DNA of 42,947 nucleotides from DATMQA01 sp035566895 (GCA_035566895.1 DATMQA010000169.1:1-42947); one strand, 5' to 3'. Shown: positions 17,001 through 25,484, numbered from the stretch's first letter. Notes: generated by a model not told the origin, from the sequence alone. Made by a program: numbers and translations.

Positions 17001-17268
17001 AGGGCTTTACCACTACACCACGCAAACCAACCAAATCAAAGAGACTAATTCAATCGTCGATATTTCTTATCACTACGTCGCCGTGGACGGCAACGGGAAC
17101 CCTCTCGACTACGATGGCGACGGAATGTCCGATTACCTCGAAGACGCGAATGGTAACGGCACTTTTGATTCCGGTGAGACCGATTGGAAGACCTACAACT
17201 CCCCGAATGGCCTGACTACCGGGAATGGTCTGCAGGTCTTTACACCACTCCGAAGCCCGGCCCCTTGA
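14068..17268 (+). CDS. Large secreted beta-helix-like protein of the RHS cassette
   Basis: This 1066-aa protein has a signal peptide (residues 1-24, TLLVFAFATRGPAQ) and an N-terminal domain of about 350 residues with no recognised family. Then comes a long stretch rich in short beta-strand-like repeats with Asn/Gly/Ser turns (for example VSHAQFINCQQGI, LNYTNCLFDRVS, MRFTRCSILACE), typical of right-handed parallel beta-helix surface proteins. Near the C-terminus DYDGDGMSDYLEDANGNG resembles a calcium-binding Asp-rich loop (EF-hand or thrombospondin type-3-like). An AAGGA ribosome-binding site lies 8 bp before ATG 14068. Tight spacing to the RHS gene implies joint export or function. No catalytic function can be assigned. 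Confidence 0.8.
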   Translation: MKTPSSITVPLTLLVFAFATRGPAQPAQQIAPQPGGAPPQLQASSPQDYPIIERGPNHALRERIVYEPSPSGKLVPRPQRIMELASGLHFLDPETGQWTESDDSFQITPEGYAVAARCQHKLIVSPSLDDANGVLDCLSPDGARIRTALIGILLFDPASGKTLQVAAVKPCPGVQTATNEITFPDAFQGLKASVRIRNERGRYHQEVLLNEKLTPAQISRLGFSPDSVRMEIWTEFLESPTPAVQSVVLNSVADPARRAAMVDPDTVDDSLDFDALKMARGVAFLEGQPGKSATVFKRWLEDSGRRFLIEACNYAELQPLLQALPESTLAGYTPKPAGKGLLAGLTPRSGSSARLVSGKSRRTPPERFVSSSHPSYSIAKLDPARNTTPIPQVNWDYTMLSGIVTGYCFQGNFTYYISGNVTLWGTNTWEGGSVIKFARNVALNITPGAYTPKTVFTSAAYKPVIFTAVDDSSVGENIGSGNPTGYYASSALAFAGVAPLVPELPYVRFAYAKVGLSLGAVSANVSHAQFINCQQGISAGGSTLHLGNVLFANTITNFALGGGVTATAENVSFSGSSYLTTGPGTYGGNVLAFTNCILANVSNLSDSGWTPGGDYNGFYNSPNFGSTVFSSSSWPFQTAGAASFYLAPGSPFRSVGATNIDSSLLVELRKSTTFPPIVYSNVAISADTTFTPQAQRETGQLDLGYAYPALDYIFGAVNANANLTFPAGTAVGWFFASTDHGVHIVDGHTATFSGTASAPCYWVRRNTVQEGTSGVADGSQTAGITGSAWPDFSLAPVVSMRFTRCSILACETTHMRDDWGYLIVHARDCEFWGGGCNGYCSQLNYTNCLFDRVSAWTSWDGAPTTNCSFILQSCLLRGGGLNPARTGSDSYGNYPLWSIHDTAFDATTIGFNDAASGNSRWTKFDYNAYLIGSNTTSPSGLHDLAVTNFNWQTSWLGSYYLPTNSSLINTGSVTADVVGLYHYTTQTNQIKETNSIVDISYHYVAVDGNGNPLDYDGDGMSDYLEDANGNGTFDSGETDWKTYNSPNGLTTGNGLQVFTPLRSPAP

Positions 17269-17293
17269 GCAAACCCCTTAACGACTCGGACCT

Positions 17294-20200
17294 ATGAATA
17301 ACTCGCTTCTACTTACCGTCGCTATCGCCACTCTACCGCTCGCCGTCCCGGAGTCCATGGCCCAAATCAACAGGCAGCCAACAACCTGGCAAAAATGGGT
17401 TCAGAACCCGCCGACCGTTCCAGTCTCTGTCTCGATTCCCGTGCTGTATGCGGAAAGCAATAGCATGGTCCAAATCACCCTGGCCGACGGTCTCACCGTG
17501 GGCTACGGCAATACTAACGGCTGTTCCGCCCTCACCAACGCGCCGACGCTCTTCGCCAACCTGAATGTCCGCCGTGAGTACCTGCTCACAGTCGTCACGA
17601 CCAACCTCGCGCAAATAGAAATGGATCTGAGCGTTCGCCCACCCTTGCAGTTGCTGAGTAAGACGGGCTCTGATGCCGTGCCGAAGGCCTACGCAATTCT
17701 CATTAACCGCCAGGTTGAGGACATCATCACCGCCAACACGAACTGCACCGCCTACAGTAATTCCTGGATCATTGAAATTCAGGATCAGCAGGGTGCTCGC
17801 TGGCTGGTCGATGACCAGAGCAATGATCCTAAACCGGCGCCCGGCGACGCCCGCTTTCTCCAGATGGGACCCGCCAAAAGCCTCCTCACCAACAAGATTT
17901 CCATCGAGTGGGGCGTCAGCCTGGGCCGGCTCTACGATGGCCTGGCAGCAGGTCGCCTTCGCTTGAGCGAGTCCGGCCTCAGCCGTGATGCCTGCACCCC
18001 CAGCGCGATTTTCTTTGCCGCCGCCTCCACCAATGTCCGTTCCCAGGTCGAACTGGTCGCTGCCAAGACCGACGGCTCCCTGCGCCGGGTCAAGGACTTC
18101 CAGACCTTCGTGGATATCATCGATCCGTGGACATTTCTGGTCTCGGACATCGCGGACCTGCCATCGCTCGCCAACCGGCTGAAAACCGAAACCACCGGAG
18201 TGTCCCTTTTCGTCTCCAACAATCTGGCACCTGCCACCCAGCAGGCACTCACAAATTACCTGGGCGCAGGTTCCCCTGCCGAACCTCTCCGTTCCCTCCT
18301 GGTCCACGACTTCAACACATTGATAGCCGGTCCTTCCATCTACGAAACTGCCCGCTTCACCGGCGTTACCTTGAGCGACGAAACGCAATTCCTCCTGGCG
18401 CAGAATCCGCAAGGAAGAGACCTCTTTCGCCTCAATCGGCTGCTCCTCCAGGATGCTTACCCGACGCAATTGGCCAAGCGACCCTTCCAGACCGCGCTCA
18501 ATTTCTACCTGCCCAGTCAGGTCACCGCCAACACGAACCAGGATGGCGTCTATACCAACATCACTGGCTCCTGCTTCGTCTCCTGGTTGGTGCAGAACCC
18601 GTCCCCCACCACGCTTACCAACCTGCTGCTCATCGAATGCCGCAATGGACTTAACCGTACCAATTCACTGGTCTTTAATCCCCAGACTGGCACTGACAAC
18701 TGGACCCTCACCTGCGGAACTGGCGCGGTGCAGAGAGTCGAAGCTCGCGGGATTTCAATCGTGTGCGGCTCTTCGACCAACAGGTTCGAGACGAACACAA
18801 TCCACTATGCCGGCAACACCAGCGCTTACAAGTGCATTGAGAATTACCAACTGTTTGACTGGGGCTGGGAACTGGTCCAGACGCGCGTTGATCCAGACGG
18901 CGCCAACCTCGTCAGCTCTTTCGGGTTTTATCAGGATAAAGATGACGACCTCACTTACGGCAAACCCAGCACCAACCGCTATCCCGATGGAGACTGGGAA
19001 GTTCGCCTCTACAGCCATACTTGGGATCACTATCCAGGCTCTCTTCAGTACGTGCTGCGGCCCTTCAACGGCGAGCCCCAGGACCCGGCCGACGCAACCC
19101 CAAATAATTGCGAGGCAGCATACTACACCCCCTGGAGTGACGGCTCAACCTACTCCTCCTGCGTCAACCATTCCGTTAATCATGCTCCTAATGGCTCCTT
19201 TTCGCCCGGCCTGCTCTTTACCGAATACGTTGTCGGCGGAACCTTTAATGGCGCTCAATCGGATACGCTACGGGAAGGCAACTGGCGCGTAAACTACAAC
19301 TGCGGGAGCGAGGGCTTTGGAAACACCGCCCTCCGCGGTTCCGAGGCGCTGGGAAAGGGATTGGCCGGGCACGAATTCTTTTCTGCAGATGGCCAAAGCG
19401 CCTGGAAGGCCTTCTATTACCACGGCGGCGTCTTCGACCCGGCGACCCGTACCTTCACCATGGGTGCCGGTAATATCGCCGACGGGCCAGACTGGCGGCA
19501 GTCGATTGTCCTTTGGGGCCAGTATAATCCCCAGCAACCAGGCGACATCCTACACGTGGACACCCTCGAGGGACAGCCACTCTGGGACGGGCTCAAGTAC
19601 TCCGCCTCTGGGGCTGACCTCTGCCCAAACAGAACACAAAAACAAACGACAGTTTTTCAAAACGGCTCCCCAGTTCAAAGTGAAAGCGCGGTCTTCACCG
19701 GCTCGGACAGTTCCGGAGACCCGGTCTTTGAGGTTTTCCAGCGCTACGCTTACAAGAATGACTCGCTCGGCCACGCAACCAATATCTCTGTTGTCGATGT
19801 CAGCAACCCGACCGTGGTCCGGACCGTGTATGAGGCCAATTACCGCGACCCAAACGCCATGGACGGGGAACTTCTCCGGTGGGAGACAGACGAAACGGGA
19901 ACTCGCACCGAGTATTCGTATGATTCGCTCAAACGCGTTGTCCAGCTCCGAAAAGTGGGCATCACCAACTCTCTGGCGTCTGTGGCGAGCGTGGTCACCA
20001 CCACCACCTATGATGCCTACGGACGACAGAACGTGCGCACGGTCGCCGGCGGAACCCTCGCCCTCACGAATAGCTGGTCGTATGATCTTGCCGGGCGTCT
20101 TGTCCAGCAAGTCTCGGATACGGGCCTCACCACCAATTATACGTATAGCTTCAGTGGCGCGGGAGCCCAGATCGTTACAACAACCCTCTCCAGCGGCGCA

Positions 20201-23200
20201 ACTATTGTCCGCGAGCAATATATCGACCGCCGGCTCAAATCCCAGACCGGGACCGGGGTCGTCGCCGAATTCCACACCTACGCTACGAACGACGATTCGG
20301 AAATCCGTCTCCTCGATACCGCTCACTGGGGGACATCCGACTCGCCCAGGTGGACGGCTACCGGCAACAACATCGTAGGAGTTCAAACCTTCGCTCGGTC
20401 CCCCGATTTCGACGGTGTTCATTATGTCGAGCGGCAGACCTGGTACGGCACCTTCGTGGACAAACCCATTCACCTTGCCGTTACCGGCAAGGCATCCGCC
20501 ACCTACTATATAGATTTCGACGATCGGGTCACCTACGCCTCACAAGGCGACGCCAGTTACTACCTAAGCCGAGCTACCAGGACCTGGAATGCCTACTTTA
20601 AAATTGCCGGCCAATGGTTCCGCACCCAAACCAACCTTACCTATCTCACAGACGGTTCCGACACCCCGACAGTCGCCAGCATCCGCTTCGAACGCATGAG
20701 TGGCTTCATCTCTCCAAGCACACTCTCGGAAGTCAGCACGTTGGATGCAGACACGAATCTCACAGTGGTCACAACTTACGTGGATCGCTCAGCCAAGAAG
20801 GTCACCCAGGTCACAGATACCGCTCAGTCAGCTCTCAACGCCACCAATGTCACCGTCAACGGGCTGCTCATCACCGAAAGCACGACCACCGTGCCGACGC
20901 CTACACGCCATTGGTACGACGCCCTTGGCCGTGAAACCTCCGTCACCAGCCCCCTTGGTTTTACCGCCTCCCACGCCTACAACGAGTTCGGCCAGATCAC
21001 AAACGAAACCGACTTCACCGGCCTTCGCACCACCTATGAATATTACCCCAACGGTTCGACCGGAGCGGGCCAGCTCAAATCCATGAGCCGAAGAGGAAAA
21101 GCGACCTATTACAGCTACACCACACGTGGTGAGCTTTATCACACCTGGGGCGATGTGCCGTACCCCGAGGAACGAGTTTACAGCCAGTACGGCGAGTTGG
21201 TCGAACTCCACACCTTCCGCTCCGGCAGCGGATGGAACCAGCCAACCTGGCCTGCGAGCCCCGGTTCCTTTGACAAGACCACCTGGACCTACCAGGACGC
21301 CTCCGGCCTTCTCCTCTCTAAAACTGACAACAACGGAAAGTCCGTTACATACACCTACGACAAAGGCATGGTCCACACCCGCTCTTGGGCGCGTCTGATC
21401 GGCACAGATCCCGTCACACTGACTTATACCTACAACGGTTTCGGTGACCCAGCGGAACTGGACTATAACGACGGCACGCCATCGGTTCAATTCATCAACT
21501 ACAACCGCGCTGGCCTGCCCAGGCAAATCGTTGACGCCAGTGGAATCAGCACCTTGTCGTATGATCACGCCAGCCGCCTTCTTGCCACTGAATACACCTA
21601 TGGCCCCTTCGCTGGCATCACTGTCACCAACCACTTCGATGGCATTCACGGCCGCGATTCCCTCGCCGTTCTCGGCCTCTCATCGTCACTCCAAGACAAT
21701 TATGGATATGACGACTATGGCCGATTGGGCGCCGTCTCATCCGGCAATTACTCTGCCGCGTATGGCTACCTGCAAAACGCGGACCTCCTCCAGACGACCA
21801 CGTGCGCGAACAACGGTTCACCCGTCTTGACGACCACCCGCTCCTGGGAATACGGCTCTCGATTGTCCAGCATTGCCAATGTCGCCAATGCTACCGTCGT
21901 CACCTCCCATGCCTACCTCTATGACGCAATCGGTCGCCGCTTCCAAGCCACCCTCGAAGACGGGTCCATTTGGCGGTATGATTACAACGACCGCGACGAG
22001 CTGATCGGAGCCCACCATTACTGGTCCGATTGGTGCCCCGTTGCCGGCCAGCAGTACGGTTATGATTACGACAACATCGGCAACCGCAAAACCGCCACCT
22101 CTGGCGGCGATGTCAACGGCTTGAACTTGCGCACGACGAGCTACACCGTCAACGGCCTTAACCAGTACGCCAGCATCTTCACCCCAGGGTACAAGGACAT
22201 TGCTGGCGTCGCCCTCGCCGGCAACTCTGTGACGGTCAATGGCGGTTCCGCCGACCGCAAAGGTGAATACTTCCATCGCGAAATCAGCATCGCCAACAGC
22301 AGCACCCCAGTCTGGCAGGACGTGACAAACTGCTCCGGCGGCATCACGACCAACGGCGGTCTGGCCTTTCCCAAATACAATCAAACTCTCACCTACGATT
22401 TTGACGGCAATCTCACCTTCGACGGCATCTGGACTTACGAGTGGGATGCGGAAAACCGCCTCGCCGCCATGTCCATGACCAATGTTGCTTCAATCACCGA
22501 CTCGAATCGCCTCCGCCTCGAGTTCGCTTACGACTGCCAAAACCGCCGTATCAGCAAAACCGTCAAGCACTGGGATGGCACCTCCGACTTTATCGACCCC
22601 GTTACCACAGTGTTCGTTTATGACGGCCGGAACCTGCTCGCCATTCTGCATCCTGACCTCTCATCAGTCACCTCCTTCCTCTGGGGCCAGGACCTCAGCG
22701 GCACCATAGACCAGGCTGGCGGTGTCGGCGGTTTGCTCATGGTAACGACCCACACGAGCCCCGCTACAAATTGCTTTACAGCGCAGGACGGTAATGGGAA
22801 CATTACAGCGCTTATGAGTGCAGCCGATCTCTCCATTGGGGCCAGATACGAATACACGCCCTTCGGCGGAACGGTCCGCCTCACCGGCCCTTTGGCCCGC
22901 CAGAACCCGCTGCGTTTCTGCAGCAAATTCCGGGACGATGAAACCGGAGCACTCTATTATGGACAGCGCTACTACAGCCCCGCGCTAGGCCGATGGATTG
23001 GGCGCGATTTCCTTGGGGAACGTGCAGGGAATCACCTCTATCGATTTGTGAACAACGCGCCAAATCGTCTCTTTGACCCCGACGGCAACAGCCCAGTTTC
23101 CATTCAGACCCTTGCTCTTATTGGTCCACTTGCAGCTTTCGCGGACACCTTGTTCACCATATCCAGCTTCTGCATCCCCGGCTATTTGCCTGGGAGCGCG

Positions 23201-23740
23201 ATAACAACTCCAATTTCGGACGCGTGTCAAGGTGTCGCAGCAGGACTTTGCCTCGGCATGGACAAGGCTCTCGGAGGCCGCCTTCTCCAGAACATAGGCG
23301 GTCCCGTGGTCTTCACGGGACTCCTATGGGCCGGACAGCAGATGGGTAGCATTCCCGGGGCGTCACCTTTCATTCAATCGCAATCGTTCGCATGCGCCGT
23401 GGTCTCCGGGAGACTCGAAGCTCTTTCAGCGATTGGCGCAGGAGCTATAGCGGCCCTCAAAGGAGGCTCCCCGGCGGCTGGGATCGACTTCGGGCAAGGG
23501 GTCGCACAAGTCGGTTACAGCTTTGCCCAGGACCTTAGGAGAGACGATACTACTCAAGGATCCCTGGATGCGGCACTGCTGGGCGCAGCTGTGACAACTG
23601 ATAATGCGCTTGGACTTAACCTCAACACGACCTGTTTCGCGTTCGATCTGCTCAACCTGGACGCTGCCGCCGCTTTCTCCGACCTGCCCTCTTACCAGGG
23701 CATCAATGCTTGGGACATGGCAGACTCGCTGTTGTGGTGA
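17294..23740 (+). CDS. Giant RHS/YD-repeat protein with unique C-terminal tail
   Basis: The 2148-aa protein has a signal peptide (ATLPLAVPESMAQ, about 1-24) and a long N-terminal region of about 850 residues without named domain. Tens of YD/RHS repeats follow between about 870 and 1880 (for example YDSLKRVVQL, YDAYGRQNVRTV, YDLAGRLVQQ). The RHS-associated core is LYYGQRYYSPALGRWIGRD with a following FDPDG (about 1885-1932). RHS proteins form hollow beta-shells that hold a C-terminal effector released after core autocleavage. Here the 216-residue tail is hydrophobic and Gly/Ala-rich and matches no toxin I know. The stop overlaps the GTG of a membrane protein gene. The signal peptide suggests Sec export rather than type VI delivery. 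Confidence 0.93.
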   Translation: MNNSLLLTVAIATLPLAVPESMAQINRQPTTWQKWVQNPPTVPVSVSIPVLYAESNSMVQITLADGLTVGYGNTNGCSALTNAPTLFANLNVRREYLLTVVTTNLAQIEMDLSVRPPLQLLSKTGSDAVPKAYAILINRQVEDIITANTNCTAYSNSWIIEIQDQQGARWLVDDQSNDPKPAPGDARFLQMGPAKSLLTNKISIEWGVSLGRLYDGLAAGRLRLSESGLSRDACTPSAIFFAAASTNVRSQVELVAAKTDGSLRRVKDFQTFVDIIDPWTFLVSDIADLPSLANRLKTETTGVSLFVSNNLAPATQQALTNYLGAGSPAEPLRSLLVHDFNTLIAGPSIYETARFTGVTLSDETQFLLAQNPQGRDLFRLNRLLLQDAYPTQLAKRPFQTALNFYLPSQVTANTNQDGVYTNITGSCFVSWLVQNPSPTTLTNLLLIECRNGLNRTNSLVFNPQTGTDNWTLTCGTGAVQRVEARGISIVCGSSTNRFETNTIHYAGNTSAYKCIENYQLFDWGWELVQTRVDPDGANLVSSFGFYQDKDDDLTYGKPSTNRYPDGDWEVRLYSHTWDHYPGSLQYVLRPFNGEPQDPADATPNNCEAAYYTPWSDGSTYSSCVNHSVNHAPNGSFSPGLLFTEYVVGGTFNGAQSDTLREGNWRVNYNCGSEGFGNTALRGSEALGKGLAGHEFFSADGQSAWKAFYYHGGVFDPATRTFTMGAGNIADGPDWRQSIVLWGQYNPQQPGDILHVDTLEGQPLWDGLKYSASGADLCPNRTQKQTTVFQNGSPVQSESAVFTGSDSSGDPVFEVFQRYAYKNDSLGHATNISVVDVSNPTVVRTVYEANYRDPNAMDGELLRWETDETGTRTEYSYDSLKRVVQLRKVGITNSLASVASVVTTTTYDAYGRQNVRTVAGGTLALTNSWSYDLAGRLVQQVSDTGLTTNYTYSFSGAGAQIVTTTLSSGATIVREQYIDRRLKSQTGTGVVAEFHTYATNDDSEIRLLDTAHWGTSDSPRWTATGNNIVGVQTFARSPDFDGVHYVERQTWYGTFVDKPIHLAVTGKASATYYIDFDDRVTYASQGDASYYLSRATRTWNAYFKIAGQWFRTQTNLTYLTDGSDTPTVASIRFERMSGFISPSTLSEVSTLDADTNLTVVTTYVDRSAKKVTQVTDTAQSALNATNVTVNGLLITESTTTVPTPTRHWYDALGRETSVTSPLGFTASHAYNEFGQITNETDFTGLRTTYEYYPNGSTGAGQLKSMSRRGKATYYSYTTRGELYHTWGDVPYPEERVYSQYGELVELHTFRSGSGWNQPTWPASPGSFDKTTWTYQDASGLLLSKTDNNGKSVTYTYDKGMVHTRSWARLIGTDPVTLTYTYNGFGDPAELDYNDGTPSVQFINYNRAGLPRQIVDASGISTLSYDHASRLLATEYTYGPFAGITVTNHFDGIHGRDSLAVLGLSSSLQDNYGYDDYGRLGAVSSGNYSAAYGYLQNADLLQTTTCANNGSPVLTTTRSWEYGSRLSSIANVANATVVTSHAYLYDAIGRRFQATLEDGSIWRYDYNDRDELIGAHHYWSDWCPVAGQQYGYDYDNIGNRKTATSGGDVNGLNLRTTSYTVNGLNQYASIFTPGYKDIAGVALAGNSVTVNGGSADRKGEYFHREISIANSSTPVWQDVTNCSGGITTNGGLAFPKYNQTLTYDFDGNLTFDGIWTYEWDAENRLAAMSMTNVASITDSNRLRLEFAYDCQNRRISKTVKHWDGTSDFIDPVTTVFVYDGRNLLAILHPDLSSVTSFLWGQDLSGTIDQAGGVGGLLMVTTHTSPATNCFTAQDGNGNITALMSAADLSIGARYEYTPFGGTVRLTGPLARQNPLRFCSKFRDDETGALYYGQRYYSPALGRWIGRDFLGERAGNHLYRFVNNAPNRLFDPDGNSPVSIQTLALIGPLAAFADTLFTISSFCIPGYLPGSAITTPISDACQGVAAGLCLGMDKALGGRLLQNIGGPVVFTGLLWAGQQMGSIPGASPFIQSQSFACAVVSGRLEALSAIGAGAIAALKGGSPAAGIDFGQGVAQVGYSFAQDLRRDDTTQGSLDAALLGAAVTTDNALGLNLNTTCFAFDLLNLDAAAAFSDLPSYQGINAWDMADSLLW

Positions 23741-24171
23741 GCGATCCCGACGGCCCCGAACCCGCGAGGTGCTCCGTGAAACGCGTCGCCAAAACCATCT
23801 GCACCGTGAATTTCCTCTTGTCGATACTCCTTTTCGGCGGTTACATCGTCCACGGAATTTCGAATGGACTGGACTTCAACCACGAATTCCTCGGCATTGT
23901 CCACGGGAACCACGGGAAAGCCGCGTGGCCTGTCCTGACCTATCTCGAAGTTCAACTTTTCATCGTATTCGTTGTTCAGAGAATCTCCGAGAATCCCGAG
24001 ACGCTCCGCCGTAGAATAATCTACATACTATCAGGGTTGGTAGGGCTGCTTCTGACCGCTGCGGCAGGCTCAACGCAGGGGAACTATTCGCCCGACTTCC
24101 TCCTCGGGGTCTACATCTGGGCGTCGGACATTGCATACGGACTCTTGGGCGGCGGAGAATGTGACCCTTGA
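23737..24171 (+). CDS. Four-helix membrane protein coupled to the RHS gene (possible immunity protein)
   Basis: The GTG start at 23737 overlaps the RHS stop in a GTGA junction, a usual sign of translational coupling. The 144-aa product has four predicted membrane segments: FLLSILLFGGYIVHG, the stretch around YLEVQLFIVFVVQRI, IIYILSGLVGLLLTAAAG, and FLLGVYIWASDIAYGLLGG. No family is recognised. Small genes placed directly after a polymorphic RHS toxin usually encode its immunity protein. A membrane immunity protein would suit a toxin tail that acts on membranes, which the hydrophobic RHS tail could. This role is inferred from position and topology only. The frame is open upstream to 23710. Confidence 0.7.
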   Translation: MSDPDGPEPARCSVKRVAKTICTVNFLLSILLFGGYIVHGISNGLDFNHEFLGIVHGNHGKAAWPVLTYLEVQLFIVFVVQRISENPETLRRRIIYILSGLVGLLLTAAAGSTQGNYSPDFLLGVYIWASDIAYGLLGGGECDP

Positions 24172-24192
24172 CGTAAACGGGGTCAGTGGCGC

Positions 24193-24258
24193 AGATTTCC
24201 ATATTTGGGGCAATTTGGGGCGCTGATTCTTTGGGAATATGCAACAATATGGAAATCT
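24193..24258. repeat. 66-bp palindromic element, copy A
   Basis: The ends are a perfect 13-bp inverted repeat (AGATTTCCATATT at 24193-24205 against 24246-24258) around a G/T-rich loop. It matches the copy at 25170-25235 at 65 of 66 positions, far better than the DNA that follows in either copy. Confidence 0.8.
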
Positions 24259-24338
24259 TCGTCACCACCCAGTACCAGACGGCAGTGAACCGAGGGACGA
24301 CCTTTGGCGTCGTGTTGCCGCGCGTAAATAGCAGTTAA
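24249..24338 (+). pseudogene. Histidine kinase C-terminal remnant A
   Basis: From CAG 24270 the frame encodes the last 22 residues of the kinase at 11440-12801 (QYQTAVNRGTTFGVVLPRV then NSS and stop) with one residue changed and seven synonymous codon changes. An ATG in the right arm of the 66-bp palindrome (24249) is in frame, so a 29-residue peptide could be made, but everything upstream of the C-terminal tail, including the catalytic domain motifs, is missing. It is best read as the relic of a paralogous or pre-insertion kinase gene. Confidence 0.75.
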
Positions 24339-24507
24339 AAGAGTGGAAAATAGAGGCTCCCGTTCCGCGTCTCACAAAAAAGACACCATAATCCACGCCG
24401 CCCGGCGCTGCGTAAGACCCTCTGGCTGCCTCGGAACCAACAGTTCTCCTCATCCTCAGAATTTGCCCGACTGAAATTTTCGAAAAAAGTGCTCAATCGC
24501 GACGATC

Positions 24508-25157
24508 TCGATGCCTTAATATATAGAGGCACGATACTTTTTTCGCTGCTCGTTGCCCCCCGAAAACAACCGTCAACCCAGGGTCGGAAAGGGACCGGTT
24601 CTTAGTATCGTTAACTCCGACCAGGCGAACTGATCTCCTGATCATGCCTCCATCTCATACTTGATAGCCTGCGAAGTGGATCATTTCATGCTATCAAATA
24701 CTTGGCGCCCAATCGCGCCTGCCGCCCGCACCGGCCAAAAACCGGTGACGCGCCGCGCATTGAGAAAGAGGACCCATGTTCTCAACCTGTGTATTGTGCC
24801 CGCTCCTCAGCCGGGGGCGTCGCCCCCTTTTTGTCGTCCGCCGGCTCGACCCGGCCACGCTCTTCACCACCTTTGCCACCGTTCCGTCGCTATCCGTCGC
24901 TATTCGGAGTTCAAATGAGACCCTCCCGGCGCTTTCCGGAGTTTCGCGGTTACGCGCTTGGCCAACTCGAATCATCAAGTCCAGGTGGAGTCAAGGTTCA
25001 GTCAAGGTTCCAGTCAAGGTTCAGTCAAGGTTGAAAACCCCTGAAATCAAGGTGAATCAAGGTAAATCAAGGTTGATATTTTTTTCCAATCAAAGCGCTT
25101 CACTCCCCCCTCTCTTTGGGCTGCCTGGGTCCTGGAAGACGAGGGGGGCAACGAGGG
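24508..25157. other. Non-coding stretch between direct repeats
   Basis: No gene is supported in these 650 bp. It contains an AT-rich patch with TATATAGAG near 24522, a run of CAAGG repeats (24991-25075) and a T-rich tract. Small frames here show no domain pattern. Confidence 0.5.
24991..25075. repeat. CAAGGT tandem repeat, period 10-12 bp
   Basis: The word TCAAGGT occurs seven times, with CAAGG starting at 24992, 25003, 25015, 25026, 25048, 25058 and 25068. The spacing of 10 to 12 bp is close to one helical turn, so the repeats lie on one face of the DNA. Confidence 0.75.
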
Positions 25158-25169
25158 GGTCAGAGTATC

Positions 25170-25235
25170 AGATTTCCATATTTGGAGCAATTTGGGGCGC
25201 TGATTCTTTGGGAATATGCAACAATATGGAAATCT
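25170..25235. repeat. 66-bp palindromic element, copy B
   Basis: It has the same 13-bp terminal inverted repeats (25170-25182 against 25223-25235) and differs from copy A by one base. It directly abuts the kinase remnant at 25238. Confidence 0.8.
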
Positions 25236-25303
25236 GCGCCGCCCTGCACTCCGAGACAGCAGTGAACCGATGGACGACGTTTGGGATCGTGTTGCCGCGT
25301 GTA
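25226..25303 (+). pseudogene. Histidine kinase C-terminal remnant B
   Basis: From 25238 the frame reads AALHSETAVNRWTTFGIV and LPRV, matching the kinase tail GALQYQTAVNRGTTFGVV and LPRV. Over the TAVNR-LPRV part six codon differences are synonymous and two change residues. An in-frame ATG lies in the palindrome arm (25226), exactly as in remnant A. The original stop is lost and the frame runs on into unrelated sequence. It is more degraded than remnant A. Confidence 0.7.
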
Positions 25304-25484
25304 AAAAAGGACACCATAATCCACCCCACCTGGCGCTGCGTAAGGCCCTCTGGCTGCCTCGGAACCAACAGTTCTCCTCATCCTCAGAATTCGCCCGACT
25401 GAAATTTTCGACAAAAGTGCCCAATCGCGACGATCAATTTAACACTTCAACGATGCGCGTTGTTAGTGTATCTCCTGGCTGATC

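Larger units (their letters stand above)
24181..24507. repeat. Direct repeat copy A (327 bp)
   Basis: This segment is repeated at 25158-25435 in the same orientation. Both contain, in order, a 66-bp palindrome, a histidine-kinase 3'-end fragment, and about 124 bp ending in GCGACGATC with about eight mismatches between copies. Copy A keeps the kinase stop codon and 13 bp after it plus about 30 bp (to about 24381) that copy B lacks. Outside the palindrome the copies are roughly 89-93% identical. Confidence 0.85.
25158..25435. repeat. Direct repeat copy B (278 bp)
   Basis: This is the second copy of the segment at 24181-24507, same orientation, ending 49 bp before the sigma-54 activator gene. 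It lacks the part of copy A between the kinase tail and the GACACCATAATCC motif. Together the copies look like a partly decayed tandem duplication about 1 kb apart. Confidence 0.85.

Noticed and set aside
15541..17034. 497-aa minus-strand frame opposite the beta-helix-like gene
   Set aside because: Gly/Glu/Val-rich shadow composition; the plus-strand gene has a signal peptide, ribosome-binding site and tight gene spacing.
24262..25424. Minus-strand frames across the two direct repeats
   Set aside because: They are similar only because the DNA is duplicated; the coding signal (synonymous changes) is on the plus strand in the kinase tails.
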